DNA of 64,000 nt from positions 4,248,501 through 4,312,500 of the forward strand of contig NC_065420.1 of NCBI RefSeq assembly GCF_024362695.1. The letters run 5' to 3'. Below are positions 33,875 through 46,364 of this stretch, in pieces; position 1 is the first letter of the stretch, and every line of letters starts with the position of its first letter. The notes under the pieces are model-generated. The model saw only the letters and a list, made by a program, of their open reading frames with translations. It did no database searches and was not told where the DNA came from. Source of the stretch: Pectinophora gossypiella. Lineage: Eukaryota; Arthropoda; Insecta; Lepidoptera; Gelechiidae. Both the position numbers and the translations under genes were made by a program.

Positions 33875-34114
33875 GATAAAATATAATTCACAGATATTTT
33901 ACTATAATACTTTTACTTTACTTACCTTCCTCACCTACTTACTACCTACCTTTTATTTTCTGCAGCAGAATGCTTAAGTAATTACATTTAAAACTTACAT
34001 AACTATTTACATTCAATAAATTTCTCCTTTTATCGTCAACTTAATTACTACATACAATACAAAGTTCTTTTAATCTGAAAGACCAAATGTTCATTATTAC
34101 TATAAAATTAATAT

Positions 34115-35466
34115 TTAATTCTGGCTTTGCGATCGGGAGCCTTTTCTGCCCATAACAGGGCTCCCGCCCATCTGCCTTAGCAGTCCCCTTAAGCCTTTAG
34201 CTTCTCGTGCTCCACTATCAAGCTGTTCAGAAGGTATGGCACAGAAGTCATCTACTAAAGGCAAGGGGCCACTGAGGCGTTCAGAATACTGCGCTAGTCG
34301 TGACTGGTGACCAATTGGTGAAGTTTTTTCAGCAGATTGTTGTTGTGTCTGAAATAAAACTTTTTATGTTGACATAGTATGGTGGGATGACTAGAGCAAC
34401 AACCTGTGTCATAGCTTCCCTTTGTTTCACAATTTAGTCCCTAATTTTTATCTCACCTTAGTCCTAAGTACAGCCAACTCATCCTGCAACCTTTTGAGCA
34501 TTGCAGCATCACTCTCGTAGCTGGTGAGTGTAGGTTGTGGCATGCACTGGAACACAGTGGCCAAGAGATTGTGCAGCGAGACTAGCACACTGTCCTGCCA
34601 CGCCCGAGTGTAGTACAGGCTGAATGAAGGGTTTTCTTCTGGTTTTTGAATGTATGGTAGCACTGTGAGGTAAATTATAAGATTAGGTATATTTTTTTTA
34701 AATAAGTACAGTTGTGTACATTAATTGAAAAACAAGTATATTAAACTACATAGATTTTCCCTTCTTTATTAATTAAGTTTAAGAGATGTTACAACTATTT
34801 ATATTGATTAAGTGAAAACTAGGGAGTTCTAAATACTTTTTAAATTATGTTACTCACTGAACCAATCCCTCCACTCATTCTGCCCCTGCAGTTCAGGCAG
34901 CATCTTAGCCAGGAAGTCTGCAACTTTTTCATTGCGCACCCCGCCTGTACTCTGAGATGCCGTCACTAAATACATTTTGTACAAACTATATTCTATTTTT
35001 CTTACAGCTGAAAAATGAAGGTATTCTTAGATCGACAAAATTCTGCAAGTTATGTAGGCAGTTCAATATCTAGAGTATTTCTGAGATCTTCATATGTTGC
35101 TCATATTTACTATACTACAAGTAACAAAGATTGTTTGAAAAGAATGTCTCGTTTTTTTACATACACATTCACATAGCATACTATTTAGGAATCCTCTACT
35201 TTATTAAAGCATTCAAACTTACCAGGCTGCATGTGAATCTCTAGTTTGGAAAATACTAAACTGTCGAGATGTGACCAATATTCTTTGAGTCCAATTAGGT
35301 CGGAAACATTGATATAATGTAAAATTTGTTCAATAATTTTATCCACCCTGAAACCTTTGTCTTTGTCAGCCTTCAAATCGTTGTCGAATGCTTTCACCGT
35401 CGATGTAAATCCTCTGAACAGTAGATACTCTTTTACCAATTCATCAACAAATTGTATATGAGCCAT
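34115..35466 (-). CDS. WDR91: WDR91-like protein, N-terminal half only
   Basis: Four exons on the minus strand: 35466-35223, 35007-34858, 34662-34457 and 34348-34115; all GT-AG, all in phase, 277 residues. Residues about 5-40 form a LisH-like start (FVDELVKEYLLFRGFTSTVK), followed by the WDR91 helical region (KGFRVDKIIEQI; GLKEYWSHLDSLVFSKLE) and the SVLVSLHNLLATVFQCMP string. The last exon is Ser/Gln-rich and ends GRKGSRSQSQN then a stop. WDR91 in other animals (about 750 residues) continues into a WD40 propeller and, with WDR81, restrains PI3P synthesis at endosomes during Rab7 maturation. Here no propeller is encoded: a polyadenylation signal and then TAF12 follow. Either the propeller was lost, or it lies elsewhere, or exon 4 is an alternative end. 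Confidence 0.88.
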
Positions 35467-36306
35467 GATAATAATCGAAATTAATTTAATTATTTATAGT
35501 ACAAAAATAAATAGAACGAACAACGAGCAAACTTTCAATTTTGATAGTGGGTGGGTGTGTGTTTAAAAACTTTTGTAATACTTACAGACTATTATTTAAA
35601 TTGCAATCCAGTATATGGATACATATATCCATTGTATTTATTAATATTAAAATTGATTGCCGTAATCATAGGTAGGACAAAATTTTAATGTCATATAATT
35701 TCAGCGCATTTTCATTTAGGAATAGGACAATATAAGTATGTCAAGCAGGTATTGTACAGTGTAATCAATTAAGTTTTTGAACAGAACCTTCAGCTTCAGC
35801 TTTACAGACAGTTCTACCAACATAAGGTGGCGATCCATTGCGATCAGTTTGATATCATTATTTTTTTAATGAAATTTTAGATTTATGAATAGGCCTGTAA
35901 AATAAAAACATAATGAATTTAAGCTCAAAAATCTTGTAAAACTGTATTGTTTTCTTTTTCTTCTTCTAATGTGTTCCGAAGCCTAAAATTATTTATCTTT
36001 AGAATGCGACTGAACGGTACCAAAATAACAAATCAAATTATCGAAATGAGTGAAAATGAAATGTCAAATTGTCATTCGTCCTTCACTCAATCAGCTGTCG
36101 ATTTTTTATTGTAAATTATTGTTTTTTGCAACAAAAAAATGAACTTGGATGACTGAAAAGTGGGTGTCCCGGTGTCGTGCGCTGTGCTGCCAGTGGTAGA
36201 GTTGGGGGGCGGCTTGTGGCGATGGCGTCGGGGGTCGTGGGCCAGTGAGGGCTGCGGGCGCGGCTCGCAGGTGTGCGCGGCCGGGGCTCCGCAGGCATGC
36301 GGCGGC
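35467..36306. promoter_or_regulatory. Divergent promoter region, WDR91-like / Ric
   Basis: The 840 bases between the opposing start codons change sharply from AT-rich to very GC-rich at about 36160, where the Ric leader begins. Two upstream ATGs open short frames (36139-36156 and 36149-36199) before the Ric start; a third, out of frame, begins at 36296. No TATA box is convincing. Confidence 0.5.
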
Positions 36307-39219
36307 ATGGCGGGCGAGGCTGCGGGCACGTCGCGCGGCCTGCGAGTCTACAAGATCGTGGTGCTCGGCGACGGCGGGGTCGGCAAGTCGGCCGTCACCC
36401 TGCAGTTCGTCAGCCACAGTTTCTTGGACTACCACGACCCCACTATAGGTACAGTACTACTACCCCAAACAACATTCCAAAATGTAAACATTGCAGATAT
36501 GTTATGGTAACTTTTCATCAACAAAGGAATAGTTTTAAGTCATACAAACCACTTCACCTTCTCTTTACTGTATTTCACGCTCATTTCCGAAATACAACAA
36601 CAGTGTAAATTGTTATGGTACTAATGTATAAGTTTATAAAAGTATAACATAACAACAAAGGATTTGTTATGAATTTTGCTGTTATAGTAGATTGTTGTAT
36701 AAACTGAATAAAAACTTTATAATAGTCTCTTTATCTTGCAGTTCAGTCAATTGTTTATATCAAAACAAAGAACAAAGTGAACCTTACAAATTCTTATCAA
36801 TCTTGTGGAAAGACAAGTTGTTTTAGTGACCAATTAGTTGGCATTTAACTAAAGATGTAAAAGTTATATTTTTTTATGTTTTTATGTTTATTAATTGTTG
36901 TAAGTTTTATATGCCTGAATATTCACTTATTTTCATTATTGTTAACCATTTGCAGAGGATTCTTACCAACAACAAGCGGTGATTGACGGTGAGCCCGCAC
37001 TACTGGACATTTTGGATACTGCTGGTCAGGTATGTATTCAGAATACAATAATTCTTTATTGCACGTATAAAACAAATTCTTTTACACATTGTTATGGAGA
37101 TGCTAGTAAAAAAATAATGCATATAAAAATCCACAAATACCAAAGTTAAAAAGACTATATCAAAGTGATTTATCTAATACTACTATTTTCTTTGTTTGTG
37201 GCTGCATCGTTCAGATATAGCAATTTGACATTAGTTGACATTGCACACTTCATTTTAAACTTCACAAATGTCAAATTGCTATATTGCTTTTTTAGATGAG
37301 TTGCTTCAATTTTGCCTTTTGGCACCTTTACCCACAGTGTTGCAACTACTATTGGTAGTTTTTTCATTGGTCTAACTAACAGAGAGCTTGGTGAGGCATG
37401 GGTACTTAGTTAAACTAATGAACGCACTTCTGACAACCCTAATTGGGATATAGTTGTAAGCTTATGGTAAGTTGCTTCATTGTGACCTTTTTTAAGCCCC
37501 CTGATAAGTTTTTCGCAACTTTTTAATGTAACGATAACTTCTAGTTTATATTATTCTGCTAAGCGCTTTGATACAAAGCTTGATCGATCTGTCCATTAAC
37601 CCCAGGTGGAGTTCACGGCGATGCGCGAGCAGTACATGCGGTGCGGCGAGGGCTTCGTGCTGTGCTACTCAGTGACGGATAGGCGCTCGTTCCGCGCCGC
37701 CGCCGAGTACCGACGGCTACTGGCGCAGGCGCGGCCCGCCGAGAGACTGCCGCTTGTACTGGTCGGGAACAAGCTGGATCTCGCGCCGAGGTTCAGACAA
37801 GTATGTTCCCTTATGAGTAATAATTTAATGTGGCTGTGACACACAGATGCTGTTGCACGCTGAAGTTTGTAAAGAATACGTCGACTTTAGAGTTTGACCA
37901 CATCATTTTTCAAATTAGAGGCCCACAATATGTTTATATAGGTATTGTTAGATAGAAAAGAATCGATCGACCTAATATCGACTGATACGTCACTATGCTC
38001 ATGAATGTCACAATACTAGCTTACATACTTTGACATATTTAATTGTAACTGTGCATTGAAACAATTGTAAATTGTTATCTTATTGAAATATGATCAATAA
38101 TTGTACGGAATTAGTTGTTCTGCTTAATAGTATGTTGCACTCGACCTTACTATCCAGCAAACATACATACATATACAAAACAGCACAACAATTGTAGAAG
38201 CTGGACTTCTAATTATCTACTTCAAAAAAACGGTGACTTTCGACAAAATCTGGCTGGCGTAACGCACACGAGTGATTGTAGAAGAAGGTTAAAAAAAGTG
38301 TTAACATAACATAACAAATACTTTATTGCACAAACAGGAAAAACAAAATACAAAACAAAAGAGAAATAGAATGAGTATTGCCATTTTATAAATAAAAACG
38401 TAAAAAAAATATTTTCCTATCAAACCAGGTGAGCACAGAGGAAGGCAAGGCGCTGGCGACGCAGCTGGGATGTCCCTTCTTCGAGACGTCGGCGGCGCTG
38501 CGCCATTTCGTCGACGACGCCTTCCACGCGCTCGTGAGGGAGATACGACGCCTCGAGCGGCAGCGACAGGTTAGTTTCATCATACATAATAACATAGCGG
38601 TACGTCTGTGTAACCTAAGGGGTAGGCATAGGTGTATATTACACCCACTCCTTCCCAGCTGTGTTTAAGCCCTACGCAATAGGGGGTGGGCGAAAAACCT
38701 GGAAACCACACGATGTCAATTATCATATATAAAATTGCCTATATGTGCTCCACTGCTCAGCCCCTTTTAGTGATCGGAGAGAATATGGAGCATAACTTCC
38801 TACTGTTTTTCCTACTTTGGTCTTGGTGGAGAATCACCCAGACAGGAATGAACTTAATGCCTTTACTCACTTAATTAGACTTTCTTTTGTTTATTTTTGG
38901 TTTTTATTTTTTTTCTTTCTTGAGTTGCTAGTAAGGTTGCCTAGAAGAAATTGCTATTTAGCAATAAGGCCGCCTATTGTATGTCTTCTGTCTTACTTGT
39001 ATAATGTTATTTTCTTATGTGATTGTGCAAGAAAAAATTTTTTTTATTGTATTGTAAGGCAGCTCTATGGTTTTCCAAATAACCGCGTAGTCCTTTCCCT
39101 CGCTGCAGGCGTCAATCCTCGGCATGAGCGTGTCGGGCGGCGGCGGACGTCGCCGCTGGCGCCGCCTGCGCAGCATCTTCGCGCTCGTGTTCCGCCGCCG
39201 CCGCCGCCACGAGCCCTGA
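36307..39219 (+). CDS. Ric: Ras-like GTPase Ric (RIT1/RIT2 homolog)
   Basis: Five exons: 36307-36448, 36956-37029, 37606-37800, 38429-38569 and 39109-39219, joined frame 220 residues (human RIT1 219). G boxes are intact: GDGGVGKS at 21-28, the effector region HDPTIEDSY, DTAGQ at 68-72, NKLD at 127-130 and ETSAA at 156-160. The effector region and YQQQAVIDGEPALLDILDTA are typical of insect Ric. The C terminus is a basic, hydrophobic tail (WRRLRSIFALVF, then Arg-rich) without a CAAX box, so membrane binding is by the tail itself, as known for Rit/Ric; in fly the protein binds calmodulin there. The start is the first in-frame ATG, in a strong context (GGCATGGCG); the frame extends upstream without ATG. 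Three of the introns carry repeats. Confidence 0.96.
37185..37330. repeat. Hairpin family C copy in Ric intron 2
   Basis: GATATAGCAATTTGACATTA and CAAATGTCAAATTGCTATAT form the inverted arms; the right arm continues TTTTTTAGATGAGTTGCTTC as in other copies. At 37384-37465 a fragment of the GGGTACTTAG-type retroposon tail follows. Confidence 0.7.
38910..39063 (+). repeat. LINE 3'-end in Ric intron 4
   Basis: GGTTGCCTAGAAGAAATTGC, then AATAAGGCCGCCTATTGTA and a T-rich end with TTGTATTG, a widely shared 3' end of lepidopteran LINEs. The same sequence is at 63465-63605 in the other orientation. It ends about 45 bases before the exon 5 acceptor. Confidence 0.75.
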
Positions 39220-41415
39220 CTACTGCTGCCAACACTCCTACACGCTTGAACTTACGGAGCAAGGTAACTTTCATGATGGTTTGATGGCCCTTCGATTTCA
39301 AACTGAGTTCCACGAGTTATGTCTTGGAGGTTTAAAAAGTTTTTTTATGAAGACATATTCCTTCTAAGCTCTTATCCGGAGTTTTCTTAGTTGGGTAAGC
39401 GATACAACCTAACCTAACTTTGAGAAAACTAATCTGGAGTTTTTATAATGAAAAAAAAAAACATTCTTACATTTTTGGATAACCCGTTTAACCCGTTTAT
39501 TGGGGGTGCGAAAACTGGTCCTGAGTTTACAAGGATAGTTATAACAACTTTCAGGTGAGATAGTTTTACGTAGAATTCCATATTTGAACGTACGGTCTAT
39601 TCTATATAATTAAAAATAATATTTAAAATAAATAAGCGGCATTCGAAGGGCGAGGTTGAAGATAAAAGCGATAAAAGAAGAAAGATAATGATAACACTTA
39701 CCTCATGTATGTATTTATAATCTTAGGACTTAAACTTACTGAAGCAAGCGTATTATTGCCCCTTATTGTCGATATGATGAATTTTCTATCTTTCCGGGTT
39801 TTGAAGTAATCTGTGGTCCTTGTATTGTGAGAGTTTTTCTATATAACCAGGGGATATATGAGTGCTAAATTGATATTTTACGTTTTAAGACTGGCCCACC
39901 TCGGTAGCTATTCGCATCGCGTGTTGAACATTCAGTGTTTGTTCCACGTTACTAAACGTAACACGTTCGTGTGTGTGTAAAAATTTGCAACTCACAGCGC
40001 ACACTATGCTTTTTTATTGATGTAGACCGGACTTAAAAGTTTGTATGTATGCGACCTAGAAATACCTCAATATAAACTTCATTTAAAAATGTGTTTTAAA
40101 ATGGATTACGTTAACGAAAAAAAAGATATAATGTTTGATATCTGTGATGTTATGAGAAGTTTATTTTTATTATCTATATTAAGATATTTATTCTGATTTA
40201 GGTACCGAAATTTTATAATATGTTGGCAACTCTTCCCTACCTACCTCTGTCCTAAGACCTTTTTCTAATAAATAAATGTATAATAACAGAATTTAGGCCT
40301 ATTCTGCAGTTAAGATATTATTCGTAGTAAAAACTAAACGTATTTTAGATTGTTATATGTACTTAATATTTTCATTATATTCCATCTTATAAAATCATTT
40401 GTTCATTTTAACTAATTAGCAATATAACACAGAATGTCCACATAAAAAGAGTCGCGAAAAATTTAAATAATAAAAAAAGTATTTGATGATTTGAAAATCG
40501 TATTCAAAGCCAGCTAAAGGCATTTTTTTATTCGTCATTCTATGTATTTGACCAATAAAGCCAAAACTCTGACAAGCCATTCATTTATTCCTTAATTTAA
40601 AAAGTTTAATATTGAAATTTAATTTCCCTTATATTGGGGATATTTTAATAAGTGTAATGTAGGTACTTTTGTTATGCGACAGTTTTTGAGCAGGCACAAT
40701 TTAAATAAATGAACTTATCTTAAAATCGCCGTGGTCTATTCCTAGTACGCGTTTTAGGGCCTCCCACACATTGGTGCCGATTCGAGCAACCACCGACTTA
40801 ATTTGTGGTCTAAAACTAGTTCTATCTCTTTCTTGCGCTTATTGTAAGTGAGGGACGGCACTAGTTTAAGGCCTGTCAAAATAAAGTTAGATTAAGTTTG
40901 TGTCCCAGAATAGGCAACATATATACTTTTTAAAATTATAATTATACAATATATCCTACATATAGTTATAATTCGTAACCAGATTTTGACCACCGAATAC
41001 AGTGCCCTAACCTCACATTGGCAATAATATTGTTATAAAACTTAAGCTTAAGTAACTATGAATGTCGTTGGTTTTATAGATATTTTAGACATTGTTAGTA
41101 TGATTTCTTATGTGCAGCAAATATCCGAGAGACGGCGAAGTGACCAATTTTATAAATAATATATATACATATATTTAATACATACACTCACACCCGTAAT
41201 CCTTAATGGGGTGGGCAGACCCACAAGTAATCAAAGACAACTTGCAGCCACGGTTGATTCGTATATATCGGTTTTGGTTGGTCGGTTATTTTTTTCGTAA
41301 TAAATTTTGTTCATAATAAATCATATTAGCTAATAATAAGCTAGCGCTTAGTCTTTACACTTATAAAAATGCAGTCGAATATTACATACCAACAGAACGT
41401 GTGATTTTTCAATAG
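39220..41415. other. Ric 3' flank, AT-rich
   Basis: Probably contains the Ric 3' untranslated region; AATAAA-type signals occur near 40270 and 40553. At 41185-41262 a fragment of the (ATGT)n-tailed repeat lies (AATGGGGTGGGCAGACCCAC). No exon is visible. Confidence 0.5.
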
Positions 41416-41669
41416 GGTAGTTTATAACTAGTCAAATCAGTTACTTATTACTAAACATCAAAACACGAAATTACTGTGGAATTTGTATGATAAAGCAACC
41501 TGTGACGTTATAGAAAAGCGTGACCAAATGTCACACTTATTATTACACTTTTCTTGATTAAAATTCATAAATAAGTTAAATAGAAAAATAAAACGTTTTT
41601 GTCATCTTTAGATCTGCCTTTGTTTAGTAATTAAAATTCGATAATTTATCTTTGACCTAGGAAACTACC
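41416..41669 (+). mobile_element. MITE family A
   Basis: Ends GTAGTTTATAACTAGTCAAA and CCTAGGAAACTAC; about 254 bp, with GAATTTGTATGATAAAGCAA and TAGATCTGCCTTTGTTTAG inside. A well-preserved copy. Confidence 0.85.
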
Positions 41670-43861
41670 TAATTATGTATGTATAGTTGAATATTATGTA
41701 TAATTTGTCCTTGCGCTGTTCCTCAGTAAGTCTGCATCCACCCTACGAGTGTTTCCTTGAGTACTCTCTTGTAGTGTATAGTTCACAAACTAGGTAGGCA
41801 AGTATAGAATATGTTTTCAAATAAATGTGTACAACAGTTCTCATTTATAAGATATTAAGTCAGGCTTGCACTATTTACTAGTTTTAATGGATGCGATAGA
41901 ACGAGACAATACGAAAATCATTTAAGGTGACTGTGGACTCCTAAAGTACATGTAATAGGTTGAATGAACTTTGTAGAAATAGATTTACTATTTTCGAAAT
42001 TTGAATATATGATGTTTTTAATTTTTTTTTTGGTTATTTTGTCCTTAGGACAGGCAATGACAACATAGCTCATACGGCCAATCATGTTTTTACATTCGAA
42101 TAATGTATTTGCCATAAAAGTAAATAGTGTTAAAAGTATTGTCAGTGAAGTATATAAATAGTGTGAGCTTGGCATTAATATGAGCAGAAGTCTTCCGTGA
42201 GGAACCAGAAAAAGCAATAAGTAAATTATTATAGTTAAAGTTGTTTGAGTCATTGATTTTATTTAGATTTTAATGGTTAGCTTTACGCATGTTGTAGTTG
42301 TAAACAAGTTGACCTTATTAAGCGAGGATACCATTTCTGGACCAACTCTATGTAGGTAACATTAGTAGAGTAGGATTAACAATATCTTATACTATTTTAC
42401 TATGAAATAAAATTCAATAATTATACTAGAGACGATAAAAAAAATCAAGAGAAAAATGTAAGTGTTGCTATCAGAGAATAATAAATAATAAAGGAATTGA
42501 TAATGTGCCAGAACAAGTGACATTATAAATAGGTATGTGTATACCAAAATAAATCTAATGTTTGTTTTTAAAATGTTTTGGGTATTTATAAATTGAATAA
42601 AAATGATAACATAGTTTTAAAAAATAAATATGGAACCGTAACAGTTTATCTGATTATTTATTTATGTTATGCGATTGTAACTTCAGTACAAGTTAGTGAA
42701 TATATTTTAACGAAGATTCATATATAAATCGTATTAATTGCCATTTATTTGTAAACACTGCGTGAGGAGGGAGCCTTCTTATTATAGTACAAAATTGGAG
42801 TTAGTTCCGAAATTGTTTCTCTCGCTTAGTAGCATCAGCTGTCGTGTATTGTGTCTAGAGGGACCTTTAGGAATTCCAACAAATGCCATAGTTATTCGGT
42901 AGCCAAAGTAATTTCGAAAGTTACCCAAATCAATTGATTTAAAAATCGAACTTAGATGACAAAATATCGAATTGGATTTTGCAAAACTAAATCGTTTATC
43001 GATTATTTTATACAATCGAGTTGGTCGTCTTAGCTTAAATTGACCTTAAAGTACAATTAAGTAAAGTAAGTGAGATCTATCGAGCTATTCTTTTTAATCT
43101 GTGTGACAGAAACAGCAATAAGAATATCGATTAAAGAATATATTTACATGATGTATTGGTAAGTTGATGTATGTAATGTTCCCTTAGTATCGTACAGTAT
43201 GTATTTGTATGAAATGTATTGTAACGTTAGATTGATACGCACAAATTTTAGTGTAGTGGTTTTTGTGGAAGTTTTTTGAAGTGAGTGTATGTGTGTTCGC
43301 GGCGCAGGCGGATGAGTTGAGGCAGTATTTTGTAATAAGAAACTGTTCGCTATCATCTATGCAGCTCATTTCTTTATATATAATCGTATATGTAATTAAA
43401 TTTCATTAGTTCAATCGTATCGTAAATGTATAAACAGCCTATATACGTCCCACTGCTGGGCACGGGCCTCCCCCAATCAACCGACGGGGGTATATATATA
43501 TATCTATCTAAAGATAGGACCTTTTCCATTTTATAGATCCAATATGCTTTAAATCGTACATCATAAGTTATCTGTCGTAATAACATAAATCCGTAATATA
43601 TGATGCGATCTGAACTTTGATGATTTAAACAGAATAATGCCTTATATTTATATTATTTTGTCTTATAACTCATTGGTTTTAATCCGTTGTTGCAATCCGG
43701 AATAAATATGTTAACAACTCATTCGCTTACGGCCGTAGAGTAGTACCGCTGGGTGTTTATGTACCGTGATACAGATAAATTACAAATTAATTTAAATCAA
43801 CCGTATAATACTTCGGCAAAACAGTCATAAGTTTCATTAGCTCCGTGGTAGTCCTGTGTGG
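41670..43861. other. AT-rich intergenic sequence
   Basis: No exon is supported; the longest open frame (41918-42253, minus) is hydrophobic low-complexity translation of AT-rich DNA. At 43432-43490 there is a minus-strand S3 SINE tail (TATATACGTCCCACTGCTGG). Confidence 0.5.
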
Positions 43862-44149
43862 TTAAAATATATATTTTCCAAGAAATTTTTCGATAAATAA
43901 CATGACAGACCATCACGCGCGTATCCCCAAAAGGGATAGACTAAGTTGTTTAGTATACAGACTAACTCCTCGCCAGCTATGTCTTAGCCCCATGTAATAG
44001 GGGACGAGCCTATTGCCATCAACCGGGCACAAATTCTGAAAAACCACGTGATATCAATTGCCTATGATCCAAACATGAATTCAAACTCATAAAATCGAAT
44101 TCAGTGGTTTAGAGCCCAAGCCGGTATTCGAACCCGTGACACTAGTGTG

Positions 44150-44295
44150 TACGGTCACGAGCATTAATATGTATACACTTTGGTACCATGTCACATTAAT
44201 TTTTTTGTCAAATTGAGCTGTAAGTCTCACTAAATGTCAAATATGTTAGTGCGACAGAGTCCTAAAGTGGGTACATCATATTGCTCATGACTGTA
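44150..44295 (+). mobile_element. MITE family B, complete
   Basis: 146 bp from TACGGTCACGAGCATTAATA to TTGCTCATGACTGTA. TA lies at both ends, as in Tc1/mariner elements. Non-coding. Confidence 0.85.
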
Positions 44296-44307
44296 AGTCA
44301 CGCGTTC

Positions 44308-44458
44308 TTCGAACTGGGGGGTTAAAATGGCCACATCGAAGCAATTCATCTAAGAAAGCAATATTGTAATTTGACATTTGCGCATATAAAAGTAAGTGCG
44401 CAATGCAAACAAGATGAATTGCTTCGATGTGGCCATTTTAACCCCCCAGTTCGGAGAA
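44308..44458. mobile_element. Hairpin family C with long perfect arms
   Basis: GGGGGTTAAAATGGCCACAT and CGAAGCAATTCATCT on the left match the complement on the right (AGATGAATTGCTTCGATGTG, GCCATTTTAACCCCC). It starts a dozen bases after the family B copy. Confidence 0.85.
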
Positions 44459-45324
44459 CTAAACAACTGTTGTTTATACTAAACAACTTAGTCTACCCCT
44501 TTGGGGAGACGCGCGTGATGGTCTGTTATGTTATTTATCATTAAATTACTTGGAAAATATATATGTTAATAAAAATAAGTCGGTTAACTTTGAATTTTTT
44601 TTTGACGTAAGTTATTGTGGATTTGCCGCATATGGCATTCACTACTTGGCCGGTGTGTTTTGTTATTTATCTGTGGCCACGCGACCATACCCAGTGCAAT
44701 AAAATGGTGTCAAACTAGGGTATAAATGAAGTATTGATAAGCAACTGAGCTTTGCCGTGTTCGGCGTTCAACGTCGATCCCTGCCCAACCCCTAAGGAAA
44801 AGGGATTCATGTACCTTATTATTTAAGAATATTTGAGTTATACTCTGAATTTTCGGGATAGAATGAGCAAAACTATGATTGTAGACGGTTCACAATAATA
44901 ATGTTGATAAAACTGTTTTCAATTTCTTAATTGCTTTGAATATTAAACGGTGATTTTATATAATACTTACATGCTATTAAAGAAAAGTAGGTTTTTAATA
45001 AATATATATTTTGTAATCGGTAGATTTAGTGTTCGTTAATTGATAAATAGTTGTAGATTAAATGTGTTCATATGAAATATAAGCTTGTAATGGTCGTAGT
45101 TTTGCTTGTTTTATGCTGACGATTTATGGTAAATGTCCATTTATTGGCAACACAGCTGTTTAAGATGTCCAAATGCCCTAGGTATACAACTTAAGGCATA
45201 ATAGGCAGCTGGATACATCCTGTTTTGTATTATATCTGTACTTTATAAGGCTGCTTTTTGTACGCTGGTTTAGTTTGTATTACATGTTCCTTTTGTGCGA
45301 TAAAGAATTGTGTATTGTATTGAA

Positions 45325-45478
45325 AAGTCATGAGCAATATCATGTACCCACTTTAGAACCCTGTCGCATTATCATATTTGACATTTAATGAGCCTTAAGG
45401 TTTAATTTGTCAAATAAGTTAATGTGACATGGTTTCAAAGTGCATACATATTAGTACTCGTGACCATACAAAGATACG
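45325..45478 (-). repeat. MITE family B, diverged
   Basis: GTCATGAGCAATATCATGTA to TACTCGTGACCATA with the usual internal CCCACTTTAGAACCCTGTCG. More diverged than the 44.1- and 48.2-kb copies. Confidence 0.75.
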
Positions 45479-45619
45479 GTTTGATAAAGTGTCGGACTCG
45501 TATTAACAGTATTGTTTCAATAACTGGACATTACCCTACATTTTAGATATTAAGGTAAACTATTGATAACTTTTTTGAGCCTATGTTCACGACGATTTGT
45601 CAACACTGCGATTTGCGGT

Positions 45620-45765
45620 TGTACCAGAGTTCTGTCGCTCAGAACCATCCTTTCTTAGAGCGAAATAATGCGACCGCACGCGGAAACGACGAGGCGGTCG
45701 GAGTGCGGTCGCACTCCCGCTCTTTACCTCGCTCTAGCAAATGACGGTTCTGAATGACAGAAAAG
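45620..45765. repeat. Foldback element
   Basis: TTCTGTCGCTCAGAACCATC with TTAGAGCGA on the left pairs with TCGCTCTAGCAAATGACGGT and TCTGAATGACAGAA on the right. A single arm of the same family occurs near 26330 and a diverged one near 170. Confidence 0.75.
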
Positions 45766-45884
45766 GATAGAACCCTTAACGGAGACACTTTGAGAAACAG
45801 CTATGTAAAACTGTTCTGTTTAGACCGGTGAGTAAGTAATGCGTCAGTAGTCCGTGTAGTACTGCTGCCGACTTGACTACCATC

Positions 45885-46035
45885 AAGTAATCGATGGTAT
45901 TGCAATAATCGATTATAAATCCATATAATTGTAGAATTTCCAATATCGATAGTATCGAATTAATCGATATTTAAATTATTTAGGGGGTTTGAAAAATAAT
46001 CGATTATTAATCGATACACAGTCGATTATCGGGCG
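45885..46035. other. ATCGAT cluster
   Basis: Six ATCGAT hexamers and two CGAT variants in 150 bases of otherwise AT-rich DNA. In Drosophila, such motifs bind DREF or BEAF-32, but here they may only reflect a degenerate repeat. Confidence 0.5.
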
Positions 46036-46364
46036 ACACTACCATATAGTGAGTAGACAGAACGAAGGTTCAGCTTAGTGCTTATTTTAAGTAGGTATTA
46101 GCTGATCCGGCTGTAATCAGCCGTGTCGCATCAGATCATGTCAGAATCCCAGGCAAAAAAAGCACTAAGTATTTCTTGAATTAACTTTTGGTATATTCCT
46201 ATAAAACCGTTTTCGGAAACGCCCTCGATTAAAGTATCATCGCGTATCGCAGCGTTGCTAAACTTGTGTATGGCCACTAAGTATTGACGTGTATTCATTG
46301 CGTTATAGTGTTTTAGTAACCGCGGTAGGTAAGTAATACGACGATAGATTTTAGTTTTAATAGG

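Larger units (their letters stand above)
43862..44578. mobile_element. Foldback element with three nested repeats
   Basis: Outer arms (about 43865-43965 and 44475-44575) are inverted copies: TATATATTTTCCAAG and CAGACCATCACGCGCGT and GACTAAGTTGTTTAGTATA pair with their complements. Inside lie an S4-type SINE fragment (43985-44135, minus), a complete family B MITE (44150-44295) and a family C hairpin (44308-44458). Confidence 0.75.

Noticed and set aside
36160..36306. Longer Ric N terminus
   Set aside because: The upstream in-frame extension has no ATG; it would need a GTG start.
38817..39284. 155-codon open frame on the plus strand
   Set aside because: It runs through a LINE 3' end and then out of frame through Ric exon 5.
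41918..42253. 111-codon minus-strand frame
   Set aside because: AT-rich low-complexity translation with no family resemblance and no transcript signals.
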